Below are positions 8,382-15,660 of a DNA stretch of 64,000 bases, one piece after another. The notes under the pieces are model-generated. The model made no database searches and was not told where the DNA came from. It saw only the letters and a program-made list of their open reading frames with translations. This DNA is from Clostridium_AI sp964409685. GTDB lineage: Bacteria; Bacillota; Clostridia; Lachnospirales; Lachnospiraceae. The DNA lies in contig CAYPEJ010000006.1 of NCBI GenBank assembly GCA_964409685.1, forward strand, positions 62,001 to 126,000, read 5' to 3'. How positions within the stretch are numbered: the first letter of the stretch is position 1; the number at the start of each line of letters is the position of its first letter. The translations under genes and the position numbers were made by a program.

Positions 8382-10094
8382 GTGCGAAGGAAAATTTCTA
8401 TTATCGGAATCAGTGGAGTTTTTAGAGATGTAAAAGATATTTGTGAGTTTTGGTCGCAGAGTATACATAAAGAGAACATACAGATAAAACAGAACAATCT
8501 TAAGCCATTCGGTGCAGGGGAATCACCAGAAAAGACATTTGCATACAAAGCAGCAGAGCAAGCACTATTAAGTGCCAACATGTTTGGTGAAAATGCAATT
8601 GAATTTAATCATGATCGAGTTGGAGTCATTTTAGCAGTGCATCCAAAGGAAGCAGAATTAAGTGAAACATTAGCAAAGAAATTTGATTTACGAGGAACTT
8701 GCTATTCTATAGATATTGCAGGAGCAGGAAGTTTTGCTGCAATTAAATATGCAATTAATGAATTAGAGTGTGGAAACTGTGATGTTGTTTTGACAGGAGG
8801 ACTCAATCTAATATCACAGGAAATGAGTGAAAATGAGAGTAACTTAGAAGCTGACGGAATGGGAATGCTTCTCTTAAAGTGTTATGAAGAAACAGACAAG
8901 CCTTATGGTTACATAAGAATTAGTGCAGCACTAGAAGACGGTGCAATGTTAGAGGAAATCAAAGATAACTACATAAAATCAATGTTACAATGGATTCTCA
9001 GCCTACATCATAAAGTCATCCCATCCAAGCCAGAAGATGCGCAACAAACAACGTCTTACCAACCATGGATTACAAATGAAAAAAGACCGCTTCGCTTAGC
9101 AGCCCTATCATTTTATCATCAATATTTAATCATGGAAGAATACCGTAACGACCATAGATTCTTCTACCGTCTTCACAATATGCCAACAATGGTAGTGCTC
9201 AGTGGCAGTACGAGAGCAGAACTTATGGAGACAAGCGAACATCTATTAACCGACTTGCAACAGAATCCTCATGCCTATACGGAGACAAAATATAATTCTA
9301 ATCCAATCCACGAAGAAGATATTCGCTTGGGTTTCGTTGCACTAGACAGCCAAGATGCTGTAAAAAAGATACAGCGAAGTCTAATACTCCTAACAGAACA
9401 CGAAGAAGAGGAAAACTGGGAGCTAGAAGGAATCCAATATCGTTCTCGTGGAATTCGAAAGGACAACAAAGTGGCAACTGTCTTTGTAGGAAATAATCAG
9501 GTGTCACCTTTTATGTGCCGTGAACTTGGTATCCACTACCCAGTGTATCGTGAGGCGATTACATCAGCAGATAATACTATGTTGTCTCATGGAAAGAAAC
9601 CTATTTCAGACTACCTGTATCCCATAGACAATAAGAAAAATTCGATACAAGAAAGTGATGAAGCGTATATCTTAGAAGGTGTTTCTACTGGTATTTATGC
9701 GATACTAAAACGTAGAGGATTTTACACGGACTATTTTATAGAACACGATATCAATAGATCTACCAGACTTCGTGAAGAACAAACCATTATGGAAACAGAT
9801 TTAAACCAATGTCTAGAAAAAGCATATCAAGACGGCACTCGAGTATTCGTTATTATTGGAAATGACTCAACATTTGAACAGCAAATTCATAACACTCTAA
9901 AAGGAAAAGAAATCAGAACCATTTCCATTCAAAATATAACAAAATCTGATTCTTTTCTAGAAGTAGAATATGCTTGTATGAAATTAAAAATACTAGGTGT
10001 ATCCATTGAAAAAGACCCATATCATTATGTACTGGATCAACGATTAGAAAAATTTCATATAAAGAACAAGTTGTGTGAAAAATCGCATAGCTGA
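8382..10094 (+). CDS. Catalytically degenerate ketosynthase-acyltransferase-like protein (pseudoenzyme)
   Basis: A 570-residue protein laid out like the KS-AT part of a polyketide/PUFA synthase but without its active sites. Residues 1-180 follow a KS N-half; the nucleophile motif (D-A-A-C-A-S-S) reads DIAGAGS at 111-117, so Cys is Gly114. From about 185 the text jumps to the KS end (IKSMLQWILSLHHKVIPS, PWI...RPLRLAALSF), so the stretch with both catalytic histidines is missing. Residues about 360-560 follow an AT domain, but GQGS reads GNNQ and GHSxGE reads EHDIN. No frameshift is present; promoter, GGGGG ribosome site and GTG start are intact, so it is likely expressed. The upstream in-frame GTG (8367) lies in the ribosome site. 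It stands alone between terminators. Function unknown; a non-catalytic scaffold is one possibility. Confidence 0.7.
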   Translation: MRRKISIIGISGVFRDVKDICEFWSQSIHKENIQIKQNNLKPFGAGESPEKTFAYKAAEQALLSANMFGENAIEFNHDRVGVILAVHPKEAELSETLAKKFDLRGTCYSIDIAGAGSFAAIKYAINELECGNCDVVLTGGLNLISQEMSENESNLEADGMGMLLLKCYEETDKPYGYIRISAALEDGAMLEEIKDNYIKSMLQWILSLHHKVIPSKPEDAQQTTSYQPWITNEKRPLRLAALSFYHQYLIMEEYRNDHRFFYRLHNMPTMVVLSGSTRAELMETSEHLLTDLQQNPHAYTETKYNSNPIHEEDIRLGFVALDSQDAVKKIQRSLILLTEHEEEENWELEGIQYRSRGIRKDNKVATVFVGNNQVSPFMCRELGIHYPVYREAITSADNTMLSHGKKPISDYLYPIDNKKNSIQESDEAYILEGVSTGIYAILKRRGFYTDYFIEHDINRSTRLREEQTIMETDLNQCLEKAYQDGTRVFVIIGNDSTFEQQIHNTLKGKEIRTISIQNITKSDSFLEVEYACMKLKILGVSIEKDPYHYVLDQRLEKFHIKNKLCEKSHS

Positions 10095-10124
10095 ATTGCA
10101 TAGTAAGTAATAGGAACGTTTTTC

Positions 10125-10153
10125 TTGACTTGTAGAGACAAAAATGATAAATT
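10125..10153 (+). promoter_or_regulatory. Promoter of a non-coding transcript
   Basis: -35 TTGACT (10125-10130), 17-bp spacer, extended -10 TGA-TAAATT (10148-10153). No ORF with a ribosome site follows before the terminator at 10338. Confidence 0.65.
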
Positions 10154-10159
10154 GTTTTA

Positions 10160-10385
10160 ATATTATTATAAGTAAACGGTAGAATAGTACTGTTTTTACT
10201 TATGGTAGAAATGCTATGTTCCATTGCATTTACCATAAATGGAATCGTTCATATCATGCAATAACAATTACAAAATCGTGTGGACGTAGTAGGATTGCTA
10301 ATCGAAGAAGTGATACCAGTTCTAAACTATTAAGATGAAAAGCAGTTATTTAAAATTACCTTTTAAGTAACTGCTTTTTTGTAAT
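10160..10385 (+). ncRNA. Candidate structured non-coding RNA (about 225 nt)
   Basis: The segment runs from a good promoter to a strong terminator and holds no plausible gene. It contains a first hairpin TAAGTAAA...TTTACTTA (about 10170-10203), a second TATGGTA-GA-AATGC...GCATTTACCATA (about 10200-10238), then an unpaired-looking stretch rich in purines (GGACGTAGTAGGATTGC, GAAGAAGTGATACC) and the terminator hairpin. This is how a stand-alone structured RNA or a riboswitch leader ahead of the lipoprotein gene would look. I could not match it with confidence to a known class; raiA RNA is a candidate on size and setting only. Confidence 0.5.
10338..10380 (+). terminator. Strong intrinsic terminator of the ncRNA
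   Basis: An 18-bp stem, AAAAGCAGTTA plus TTTAAAA against TTTTAAG plus TAACTGCTTTT, with loop TTACC and a T run to 10380. One G-T pair only. Confidence 0.85.
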
Positions 10386-10465
10386 CATTTTTGTTTAATT
10401 TTGCATGATATAAAATATTTTGGGAAACATAACTACATAAGTTTACTTCAAAAGGAGATAGCAAT

Positions 10466-11293
10466 ATGAAGAAAAAAGTATTTACAAAAAAAATATCTTT
10501 ATTGCTTATATGCATCATGGCCGTTTGTTTAGTTGGTTGTGGAAGCAATAATAGCGGTTCAGGAGATACGGAAGCAACTCCATCCCCTAGCGCATCCTCT
10601 GATACAGCACCTACAGGTGGCGACACTGGTACACAAGATGATGTAGTAGCAGGAAGTGAAACTGGAATGGGTAACGACTCCGCAAGTGGTAACACTGCCA
10701 ATGCAGATACATCCGATGTAAATGGAGCAGGTACATTAGCAACTGGAACAGCGCAAGCATCAGAAGCTAACCCAATCAATGATCGCATCACAGGTTGGTA
10801 TAGTGAAACTCTAAGATATCCAATCTTAGAAGATGAAATTGTAGACGAATTAAACTATGAGAATTTAGACCTTTCCAACACTCGTTACTACTACAACTTT
10901 GTTGATTTAAATGATGATAAAAAAGATGAAATTATTGTACAATTAGTTGGCGAATACAACACAACAGATGATGGAGACACTTTGTTAATTGTTGAACAAA
11001 AAAAGCCATACTCTGATGACGAAGATGACGGCTTCGATATTGAAGAACAATATACAGGCTTTGTAAATCCTGTTATTATCAGTGACCACACTACAAATGG
11101 CTATAAAGACATTATTTTTATGAACAAAGATGGTAAATCTTACTCCAAAATCGTATACAAAGACGATGGCTATCAAAAAATGAGTGATGCCGAAAAGCTT
11201 GATAATATCGACGATGTATCAGGTGTAGCGTTGTTATGCAATGACATTGCAGCAGATACAGAAAATAACGCAGGATTATATTTCTCTAACTAA
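10466..11293 (+). CDS. Lipoprotein with a low-complexity linker and acidic C-terminal domain
   Basis: A 275-residue lipoprotein: signal peptide with lipobox LVGC (cysteine at about residue 25), then a Ser/Thr/Gly/Asp/Ala-rich linker to about residue 100, then a folded domain. The domain contains FVDLNDDKKDEIIVQLVG, a calcium-loop-like DxNxDxKxDE motif of the kind seen in FG-GAP/VCBS or dockerin-like repeats. Good ribosome site (AAAGGAG). Bounded by terminators on both sides, so monocistronic. I recognise no enzyme; probably a surface-anchored protein displaying its C-terminal domain beyond the cell wall. Confidence 0.75.
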   Translation: MKKKVFTKKISLLLICIMAVCLVGCGSNNSGSGDTEATPSPSASSDTAPTGGDTGTQDDVVAGSETGMGNDSASGNTANADTSDVNGAGTLATGTAQASEANPINDRITGWYSETLRYPILEDEIVDELNYENLDLSNTRYYYNFVDLNDDKKDEIIVQLVGEYNTTDDGDTLLIVEQKKPYSDDEDDGFDIEEQYTGFVNPVIISDHTTNGYKDIIFMNKDGKSYSKIVYKDDGYQKMSDAEKLDNIDDVSGVALLCNDIAADTENNAGLYFSN

Positions 11294-11327
11294 ATTTTAT
11301 TTTGATTCTGATAAGTTGAAGAGTGAT

Positions 11328-11371
11328 AAAAGGTATTTTGTAGCTATTTTTTAGTTACAAAATACCTTTTT
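11328..11371 (+). terminator. Intrinsic terminator of the lipoprotein gene
   Basis: AAAAGGTATTTTGTAGC pairs with GTTACAAAATACCTTTT, followed by T residues. Confidence 0.85.
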
Positions 11372-11462
11372 CGCTTATATAGAAATGAAAAAATGCAAAA
11401 TTACAATTCATATAATTGAATTACATTTTCTTTAAAATTGTCTACATTTTCACAAACTAGTA

Positions 11463-11471
11463 TGCTATAAT
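11463..11471 (+). promoter_or_regulatory. Extended -10 promoter of the CoA-transferase gene
   Basis: TGC-TATAAT (TATAAT at 11466-11471). The -35 at 17-bp spacing is poor (TACATT), which the extended -10 would compensate for. An imperfect palindrome around 11402-11426 (AATTCA/TGAATT) lies just upstream and may be an operator. Confidence 0.5.
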
Positions 11472-11510
11472 AATTAGGAGATGATACAATTGAATATAGG
11501 AGGAAAGTAT

Positions 11511-12848
11511 ATGAGTTTTTCAGCAGAATACAGTAAGAAGCTAACGACAGCAGAAGAAGCTGTAAAAGTGGTAAAGTCTGGAGATTGGGTAGACTATGCT
11601 TGGACAACTGGTACACCAAGAGTATTGGACAAAGCATTAGCAGCTCGTGCAGATGAGTTAACAGATGTAAAAGTACGTGGTGGAATTTTGATGTGGGTTC
11701 CTGAGATTTTCAAAGTGGAAAATGCACCAGCACATTTTACATGGAATTCTTGGCATATGTCTGGAATTGAGAGAAAAGCAATTGATCAAGGAATCGCTTT
11801 CTATGCTCCAATTCGTTACTCCGAATTACCAAGATATTATCGTGAACATATTGAACCAAATGATGTTGCTATGTTCCAAGTAGCACCAATGGATGAACAT
11901 GGTTATTTTAACTTTGGTCCAAATGCATCTCACTTAGCAGCAGTCTGCGAACGCTCCAAAGTAATTATCGTAGAGGTAAATGAAAATATGCCTGTATGTT
12001 TAGGCGGTTTTGAAAATTGTGTACATATTTCAGATGTTGATATGATTGTAGAAGGTGACAATGCTCCAATGGCAGAGTTAGGTTCTGCAGCAGCAACGGA
12101 TGTGGATAAAAAAGTAGCGGAGTTAATTGTAAATGAACTTTGTGACGGTGCATGTCTACAATTAGGAATTGGTGGTATGCCAAATGCAGTAGGATCATTA
12201 ATTGCAGAATCTGATTTAAAAGATTTAAGTGTACATACAGAAATGTATGTGGATGCATTTGTTGATATTGCCAAAGCTGGTAAAATTACTGGTATGAAAA
12301 AAGCAATTGATAAAGGTCGTCAAGTATATGCATTTGCAGCAGGAACACAAAAATTATATGATTATTTAAATAACAATCCAGAATGTATGTCAGCTCCTGT
12401 AAATTATACAAATGACATTCGTTCTATCGCAGCAATTGACAATTTTATGTCCATTAATAATGCAGTAGACGTTGACTTATTTGGACAGGTAAGTTCTGAG
12501 TCTTCTGGTACAAAACAAATCAGTGGTGCGGGTGGACAATTAGACTTCGTTCTTGGAGCTTATTTATCCAAGGGTGGTAAGAGCTTTATCTGTTGTTCTT
12601 CTACATTTAAAACAAAGAGCGGTGAATTAAAATCAAGAATTTTACCAACACTTCATCCAGGTTCTATCGTTACGGACACTCGTGCAAATACAAACTATTT
12701 TGTAACAGAGTATGGTATCGTGAACTTGAAGGGGCTATCTGCATGGCAAAGAGCTGAACAGATTATCTCTATTGCACATCCAGACTTTAGAGATGAGTTA
12801 ATTAAGGAAGCAGATAAGATGAAGATCTGGAGAAGAAGTAATAAATAG
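11511..12848 (+). CDS. but: Butyryl-CoA:acetate CoA-transferase-like enzyme
   Basis: A 445-residue acetyl-CoA hydrolase/transferase-family protein. It moves CoA between an acyl-CoA and acetate through a glutamyl-CoA intermediate; the probable nucleophile is Glu244 in VHTEMYVD. Other family landmarks are QLGIGGMPNAVGS, GQVSSESSGTKQISGAGGQLDF and YGIVNLKGLSAWQRAEQII. The start at 11511 (MSFSAEYSKKLTTAEEAVKVVKSGDWVDY) follows TAGGAGGAAA and matches the known N-terminus of Lachnospiraceae enzymes. With the butyrate operon 7 kb away this would be the final step of butyrate formation. 4-hydroxybutyrate or propionate CoA-transferases of the same family are the main alternatives. Confidence 0.85.
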   Translation: MSFSAEYSKKLTTAEEAVKVVKSGDWVDYAWTTGTPRVLDKALAARADELTDVKVRGGILMWVPEIFKVENAPAHFTWNSWHMSGIERKAIDQGIAFYAPIRYSELPRYYREHIEPNDVAMFQVAPMDEHGYFNFGPNASHLAAVCERSKVIIVEVNENMPVCLGGFENCVHISDVDMIVEGDNAPMAELGSAAATDVDKKVAELIVNELCDGACLQLGIGGMPNAVGSLIAESDLKDLSVHTEMYVDAFVDIAKAGKITGMKKAIDKGRQVYAFAAGTQKLYDYLNNNPECMSAPVNYTNDIRSIAAIDNFMSINNAVDVDLFGQVSSESSGTKQISGAGGQLDFVLGAYLSKGGKSFICCSSTFKTKSGELKSRILPTLHPGSIVTDTRANTNYFVTEYGIVNLKGLSAWQRAEQIISIAHPDFRDELIKEADKMKIWRRSNK

Positions 12849-12929
12849 TACTTATTCTGTATAAAATGAATTACAATACATAAGGATATATCCTATATAA
12901 CAAGAATTACAATGTAAAGTACATATTAA

Positions 12930-12967
12930 TAGCCATAGACATTAATTGAAATGTATGTTTATGGCTA
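12930..12967. repeat. Hairpin downstream of the CoA-transferase gene
   Basis: TAGCCATA-GACAT (12930-12942) pairs with ATGTT-TATGGCTA (12955-12967). There is no T run after it on the plus strand, so it is a weak terminator candidate at best. The rest of the 200-bp gap holds nothing recognisable beyond two copies of GAATTACAAT. Confidence 0.4.
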
Positions 12968-13047
12968 TAAAAATATACAGAGGGAGAAGTATTTAGTTTA
13001 CAGAGATTTTTATAAAGATAGGAACAAAATAGGAGGAATCAATAAAG

Positions 13048-13695
13048 ATGGCACAAGAACAGGAACAAAAGAATGTGAAATCTTCAAAATTGCTGGCTTT
13101 GACATTTGATGACGGACCTTCTGAAACAACCAGTCAGGTGTTGGATGTGTTGCAGCAGTACAATGTTGTCGCTACATTTTTTCTTGTTGGAGAACATGTG
13201 AAGGAAAGTATGAAACCAGTGATGCAAAGACAGATAGCAATGGGATGTGAATTAGCTAATCATTCTTATACACATGGTAATATGAGTATTATGAGCCCGG
13301 AACAGATGAAACAAGAGATTAATGATACAACTGCACGGATTAAAGAGATGGTGGATTATGATGTGAAATTCTTTCGTCCGCCTTATATTGCATTAAGTGA
13401 TACCATGTATGAAACGATTGATTTGCCATTTATTCAAGGGATCGGATGCACAGATTGGGAACCAGAGGTGTCAGCAGAACAGAGGGCAGAGACAATTATC
13501 CATACGGTAAAAGACGGCATGATTATTTTATTGCATGATTTTGAGGGGAATGAGAATACGGTCCATGCGTTGTCTTATATAATAGAGGAGTTGAAGAAAC
13601 AGGGGTATGAGTTTGTGACAGTGAGTGATTTGTTCCGTCTGAAAGGGGTAAATCCTAATGTGAAACATAAGATTTGGACAAATGTTTATGAATAG
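13048..13695 (+). CDS. Polysaccharide deacetylase (NodB/CE4 domain) without a signal peptide
   Basis: A 215-residue protein that is almost entirely a NodB domain. CE4 motifs are present: TFDDGPS (catalytic Asp and metal Asp), HSYTH (metal histidines), FFRPPYI (Arg motif, last Gly replaced by Ile) and ILLHDFEG (final His). Family members remove N- or O-acetyl groups from chitin, peptidoglycan or xylan and are normally secreted. Here a TAG stop lies in frame just before the ATG, and the N-terminus (MAQEQEQKNVKSSKLL) is hydrophilic, so the protein appears cytoplasmic or unconventionally exported. Good ribosome site AGGAGGAA. It precedes the DUF4157 gene by 53 bp, possibly co-transcribed. Confidence 0.85.
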   Translation: MAQEQEQKNVKSSKLLALTFDDGPSETTSQVLDVLQQYNVVATFFLVGEHVKESMKPVMQRQIAMGCELANHSYTHGNMSIMSPEQMKQEINDTTARIKEMVDYDVKFFRPPYIALSDTMYETIDLPFIQGIGCTDWEPEVSAEQRAETIIHTVKDGMIILLHDFEGNENTVHALSYIIEELKKQGYEFVTVSDLFRLKGVNPNVKHKIWTNVYE

Positions 13696-13748
13696 AAACA
13701 TATCTTGTATCGATATATTTAATATATTAATAAGTAAGGAGTGGTAGC

Positions 13749-15419
13749 ATGATTAAGGAAATATCCAAGACGAAAGACTCAAAAAGTAGAAGTGCACAAC
13801 TCAAAGAGAATGATGCTGTACAAAGTGCAAGTGATATTGGTCGTAGTTCGTATATTGCAATGCAGCCGATACATACAGTTCAATTTACAAAAAAGAATGA
13901 AACGGGTCTACCAGACAAGTTAAAGGCAGGGGTTGAGAATTTGTCAGGTTATAGTTTGGATGATGTGAGGGTGCATTATAATTCGGATAAACCACAAACG
14001 GTTCAAGCACTTGCTTATACACAGGGGGATGATATTTATGTAGGACCAGGGCAGGAGAAACATCTACCGCATGAAGCTTGGCATGTAGTGCAGCAAAAAG
14101 AGGGAAGGGTAAAACCAACGTTGCAATTAAAGGGCATACAGGTAAATGATGATAAGGGCTTGGAACATGAGGCAGATGTGATGGGGGAGAGGGCACTCAG
14201 GCAATCAACAGCAGGGGATGAAAGAGATTTGTTAGTTAACAATTTGACAGAGGAGACACTACAAAGGAAACATATTGATGAACAGCCTAAGGTCCAGGTG
14301 AATAAACGATATAAGGTCAAAGTTGAAAAAGGGAAAAGTAATAGACCCATTTTAGTGTTTGAAACCTTTGGGGATAATGCTGAACAATTAGCTGAAATCT
14401 ATAAACAGTCATGTCAATATCAAGGAAGAACAGTATGCGTATTAGGAATTAATTGCAGGGAGACAGAAGATAATCTTCAAGATAGGGTAACGGCTTTACA
14501 ACGATTATTAAAAGGAAATATTCATGCGCATCATAGCGTTTATATTATTCCGTTTAAATGGTCACCTACCGAATTAAGTGGTGGTTACGATATGCCATAT
14601 ATGGAAATACGAGGAATGCTCATGAAGGAAGCAGAGACAATTGTTTCTGAGATTGTAGGGAATGTTTTATTTCGTTGGATAGATAGAGATGTTACAGGAG
14701 ATACAAGTGTAGCCTTAGATCCATATAGTTGGAGTTTGCTTTATGGAGAAAATTTTGATAAAGAAAAAGTAGTATTGACTGGAGTTTATAGATGGCTTAG
14801 TAAATCTGATAATAGTGACTTTTATTTAGATTTTATTGAGGAAATTAATGATACAGAACGTGAAATACGTAAACATTTTTTTGCGCTTGTAGAAAAATAC
14901 AAGATACGATATATGTTAACGAATGATCCGCCATTTAAACCAACTTTTTATCTGCCAGAGCCGATTCTGTACATTACAAGGACTGCACATCAGGCAGCGA
15001 TTACGCAATGTTCAAATATTACTGGAAATATGCCACAATCGCAAGAATCACTGCGTGCATTTTTGCAGGCTGGAGATGTACCTAAAGTAGAGTTTTATGA
15101 AGAATTAAGTGTGAGGAAACCAATTAAAAATGAAGGTACAGAAAACTCATATCTAAGTGGACTTGAGGCAATGTGGAGAAGTCGTGAAAAGTACAGTTTA
15201 GAGGACTTTTATGCAGAATTAAAAAAAATCAGACAATCTGCATTTGATAATAAATTTTGGAATTTTACAAATGATGGGGATTCTGGAATGTGGGAAAAAG
15301 GGAAAGATGCATTAAGAGGGCTATCTGGAGATGTAGTTGAGTTTCAAGGGCGATGGAATGAGTACCGCCTGACATATGCAAAATATTTATATGATGTATA
15401 TTGTGAATTACATAGATAG
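13749..15419 (+). CDS. DUF4157-containing protein, eCIS/toxin-type effector candidate
   Basis: A 556-residue protein. Residues about 55-155 form a DUF4157 domain: LPDKLKAGVENLSGYSLDDV, RVHYNS, AYTQGDDIYVGPGQ and the metal-binding-like HEAWHVVQQ (HExxH), closing with LEHEADVMGERAL. DUF4157 is typical of cargo of extracellular contractile injection systems and of some polymorphic toxins. The C-terminal two thirds (about 185-556) match nothing I know; they contain FRWIDRDVTGD, where an acidic DRD could be a glycosyltransferase-like metal site (speculative). No signal peptide and no neighbouring injection-system genes. Ribosome site GGAGTGG. The family of the N-terminal domain is fairly sure; the activity is unknown. 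Confidence 0.8.
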   Translation: MIKEISKTKDSKSRSAQLKENDAVQSASDIGRSSYIAMQPIHTVQFTKKNETGLPDKLKAGVENLSGYSLDDVRVHYNSDKPQTVQALAYTQGDDIYVGPGQEKHLPHEAWHVVQQKEGRVKPTLQLKGIQVNDDKGLEHEADVMGERALRQSTAGDERDLLVNNLTEETLQRKHIDEQPKVQVNKRYKVKVEKGKSNRPILVFETFGDNAEQLAEIYKQSCQYQGRTVCVLGINCRETEDNLQDRVTALQRLLKGNIHAHHSVYIIPFKWSPTELSGGYDMPYMEIRGMLMKEAETIVSEIVGNVLFRWIDRDVTGDTSVALDPYSWSLLYGENFDKEKVVLTGVYRWLSKSDNSDFYLDFIEEINDTEREIRKHFFALVEKYKIRYMLTNDPPFKPTFYLPEPILYITRTAHQAAITQCSNITGNMPQSQESLRAFLQAGDVPKVEFYEELSVRKPIKNEGTENSYLSGLEAMWRSREKYSLEDFYAELKKIRQSAFDNKFWNFTNDGDSGMWEKGKDALRGLSGDVVEFQGRWNEYRLTYAKYLYDVYCELHR

Positions 15420-15548
15420 TAATAGCTACAAGGTTAGGAAACTGAATCAGCTTATAAGAGTCTAGATAAACTACTTTAAAATAGGCAGTATGAAACAGTG
15501 TGTAGACAACTGGATTTGAATATCAGATACAGACTTTGTAAAAGAGTA

Positions 15549-15583
15549 ATAAGTCCAACCCGTTTAAAGCAGTTTGGACTTAT
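15549..15583. repeat. Inverted repeat between convergent genes
   Basis: ATAAGTCCAA (15549-15558) and TTGGACTTAT (15574-15583) are perfect complements with a 15-nt loop. No T run follows on either strand. It may still serve as a bidirectional terminator for the DUF4157 and chemoreceptor genes. The remaining bases of this 240-bp gap show nothing else. Confidence 0.5.
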
Positions 15584-15660
15584 CTCGCTGATAGACTATT
15601 ACACCGAAAAGGTGTGGTACTTATTAATTTAACTTATGACAGGCAAGGAAGATGCCATCT

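Noticed and set aside
10363..10791. 142-codon minus-strand frame opposite the lipoprotein.
   Set aside because: It is antisense to a signal-peptide-bearing gene with a good ribosome site and arises from its low-complexity Ser/Thr/Ala codons.
12868..12915. Repeated GAATTACAAT motif near several promoters.
   Set aside because: Short and A/T-rich; number and positions are not beyond chance by eye.
13885..14350. Overlapping minus-strand frames of about 100 codons inside the DUF4157 gene.
   Set aside because: No ribosome sites or plausible protein composition; shadows of the plus-strand gene.
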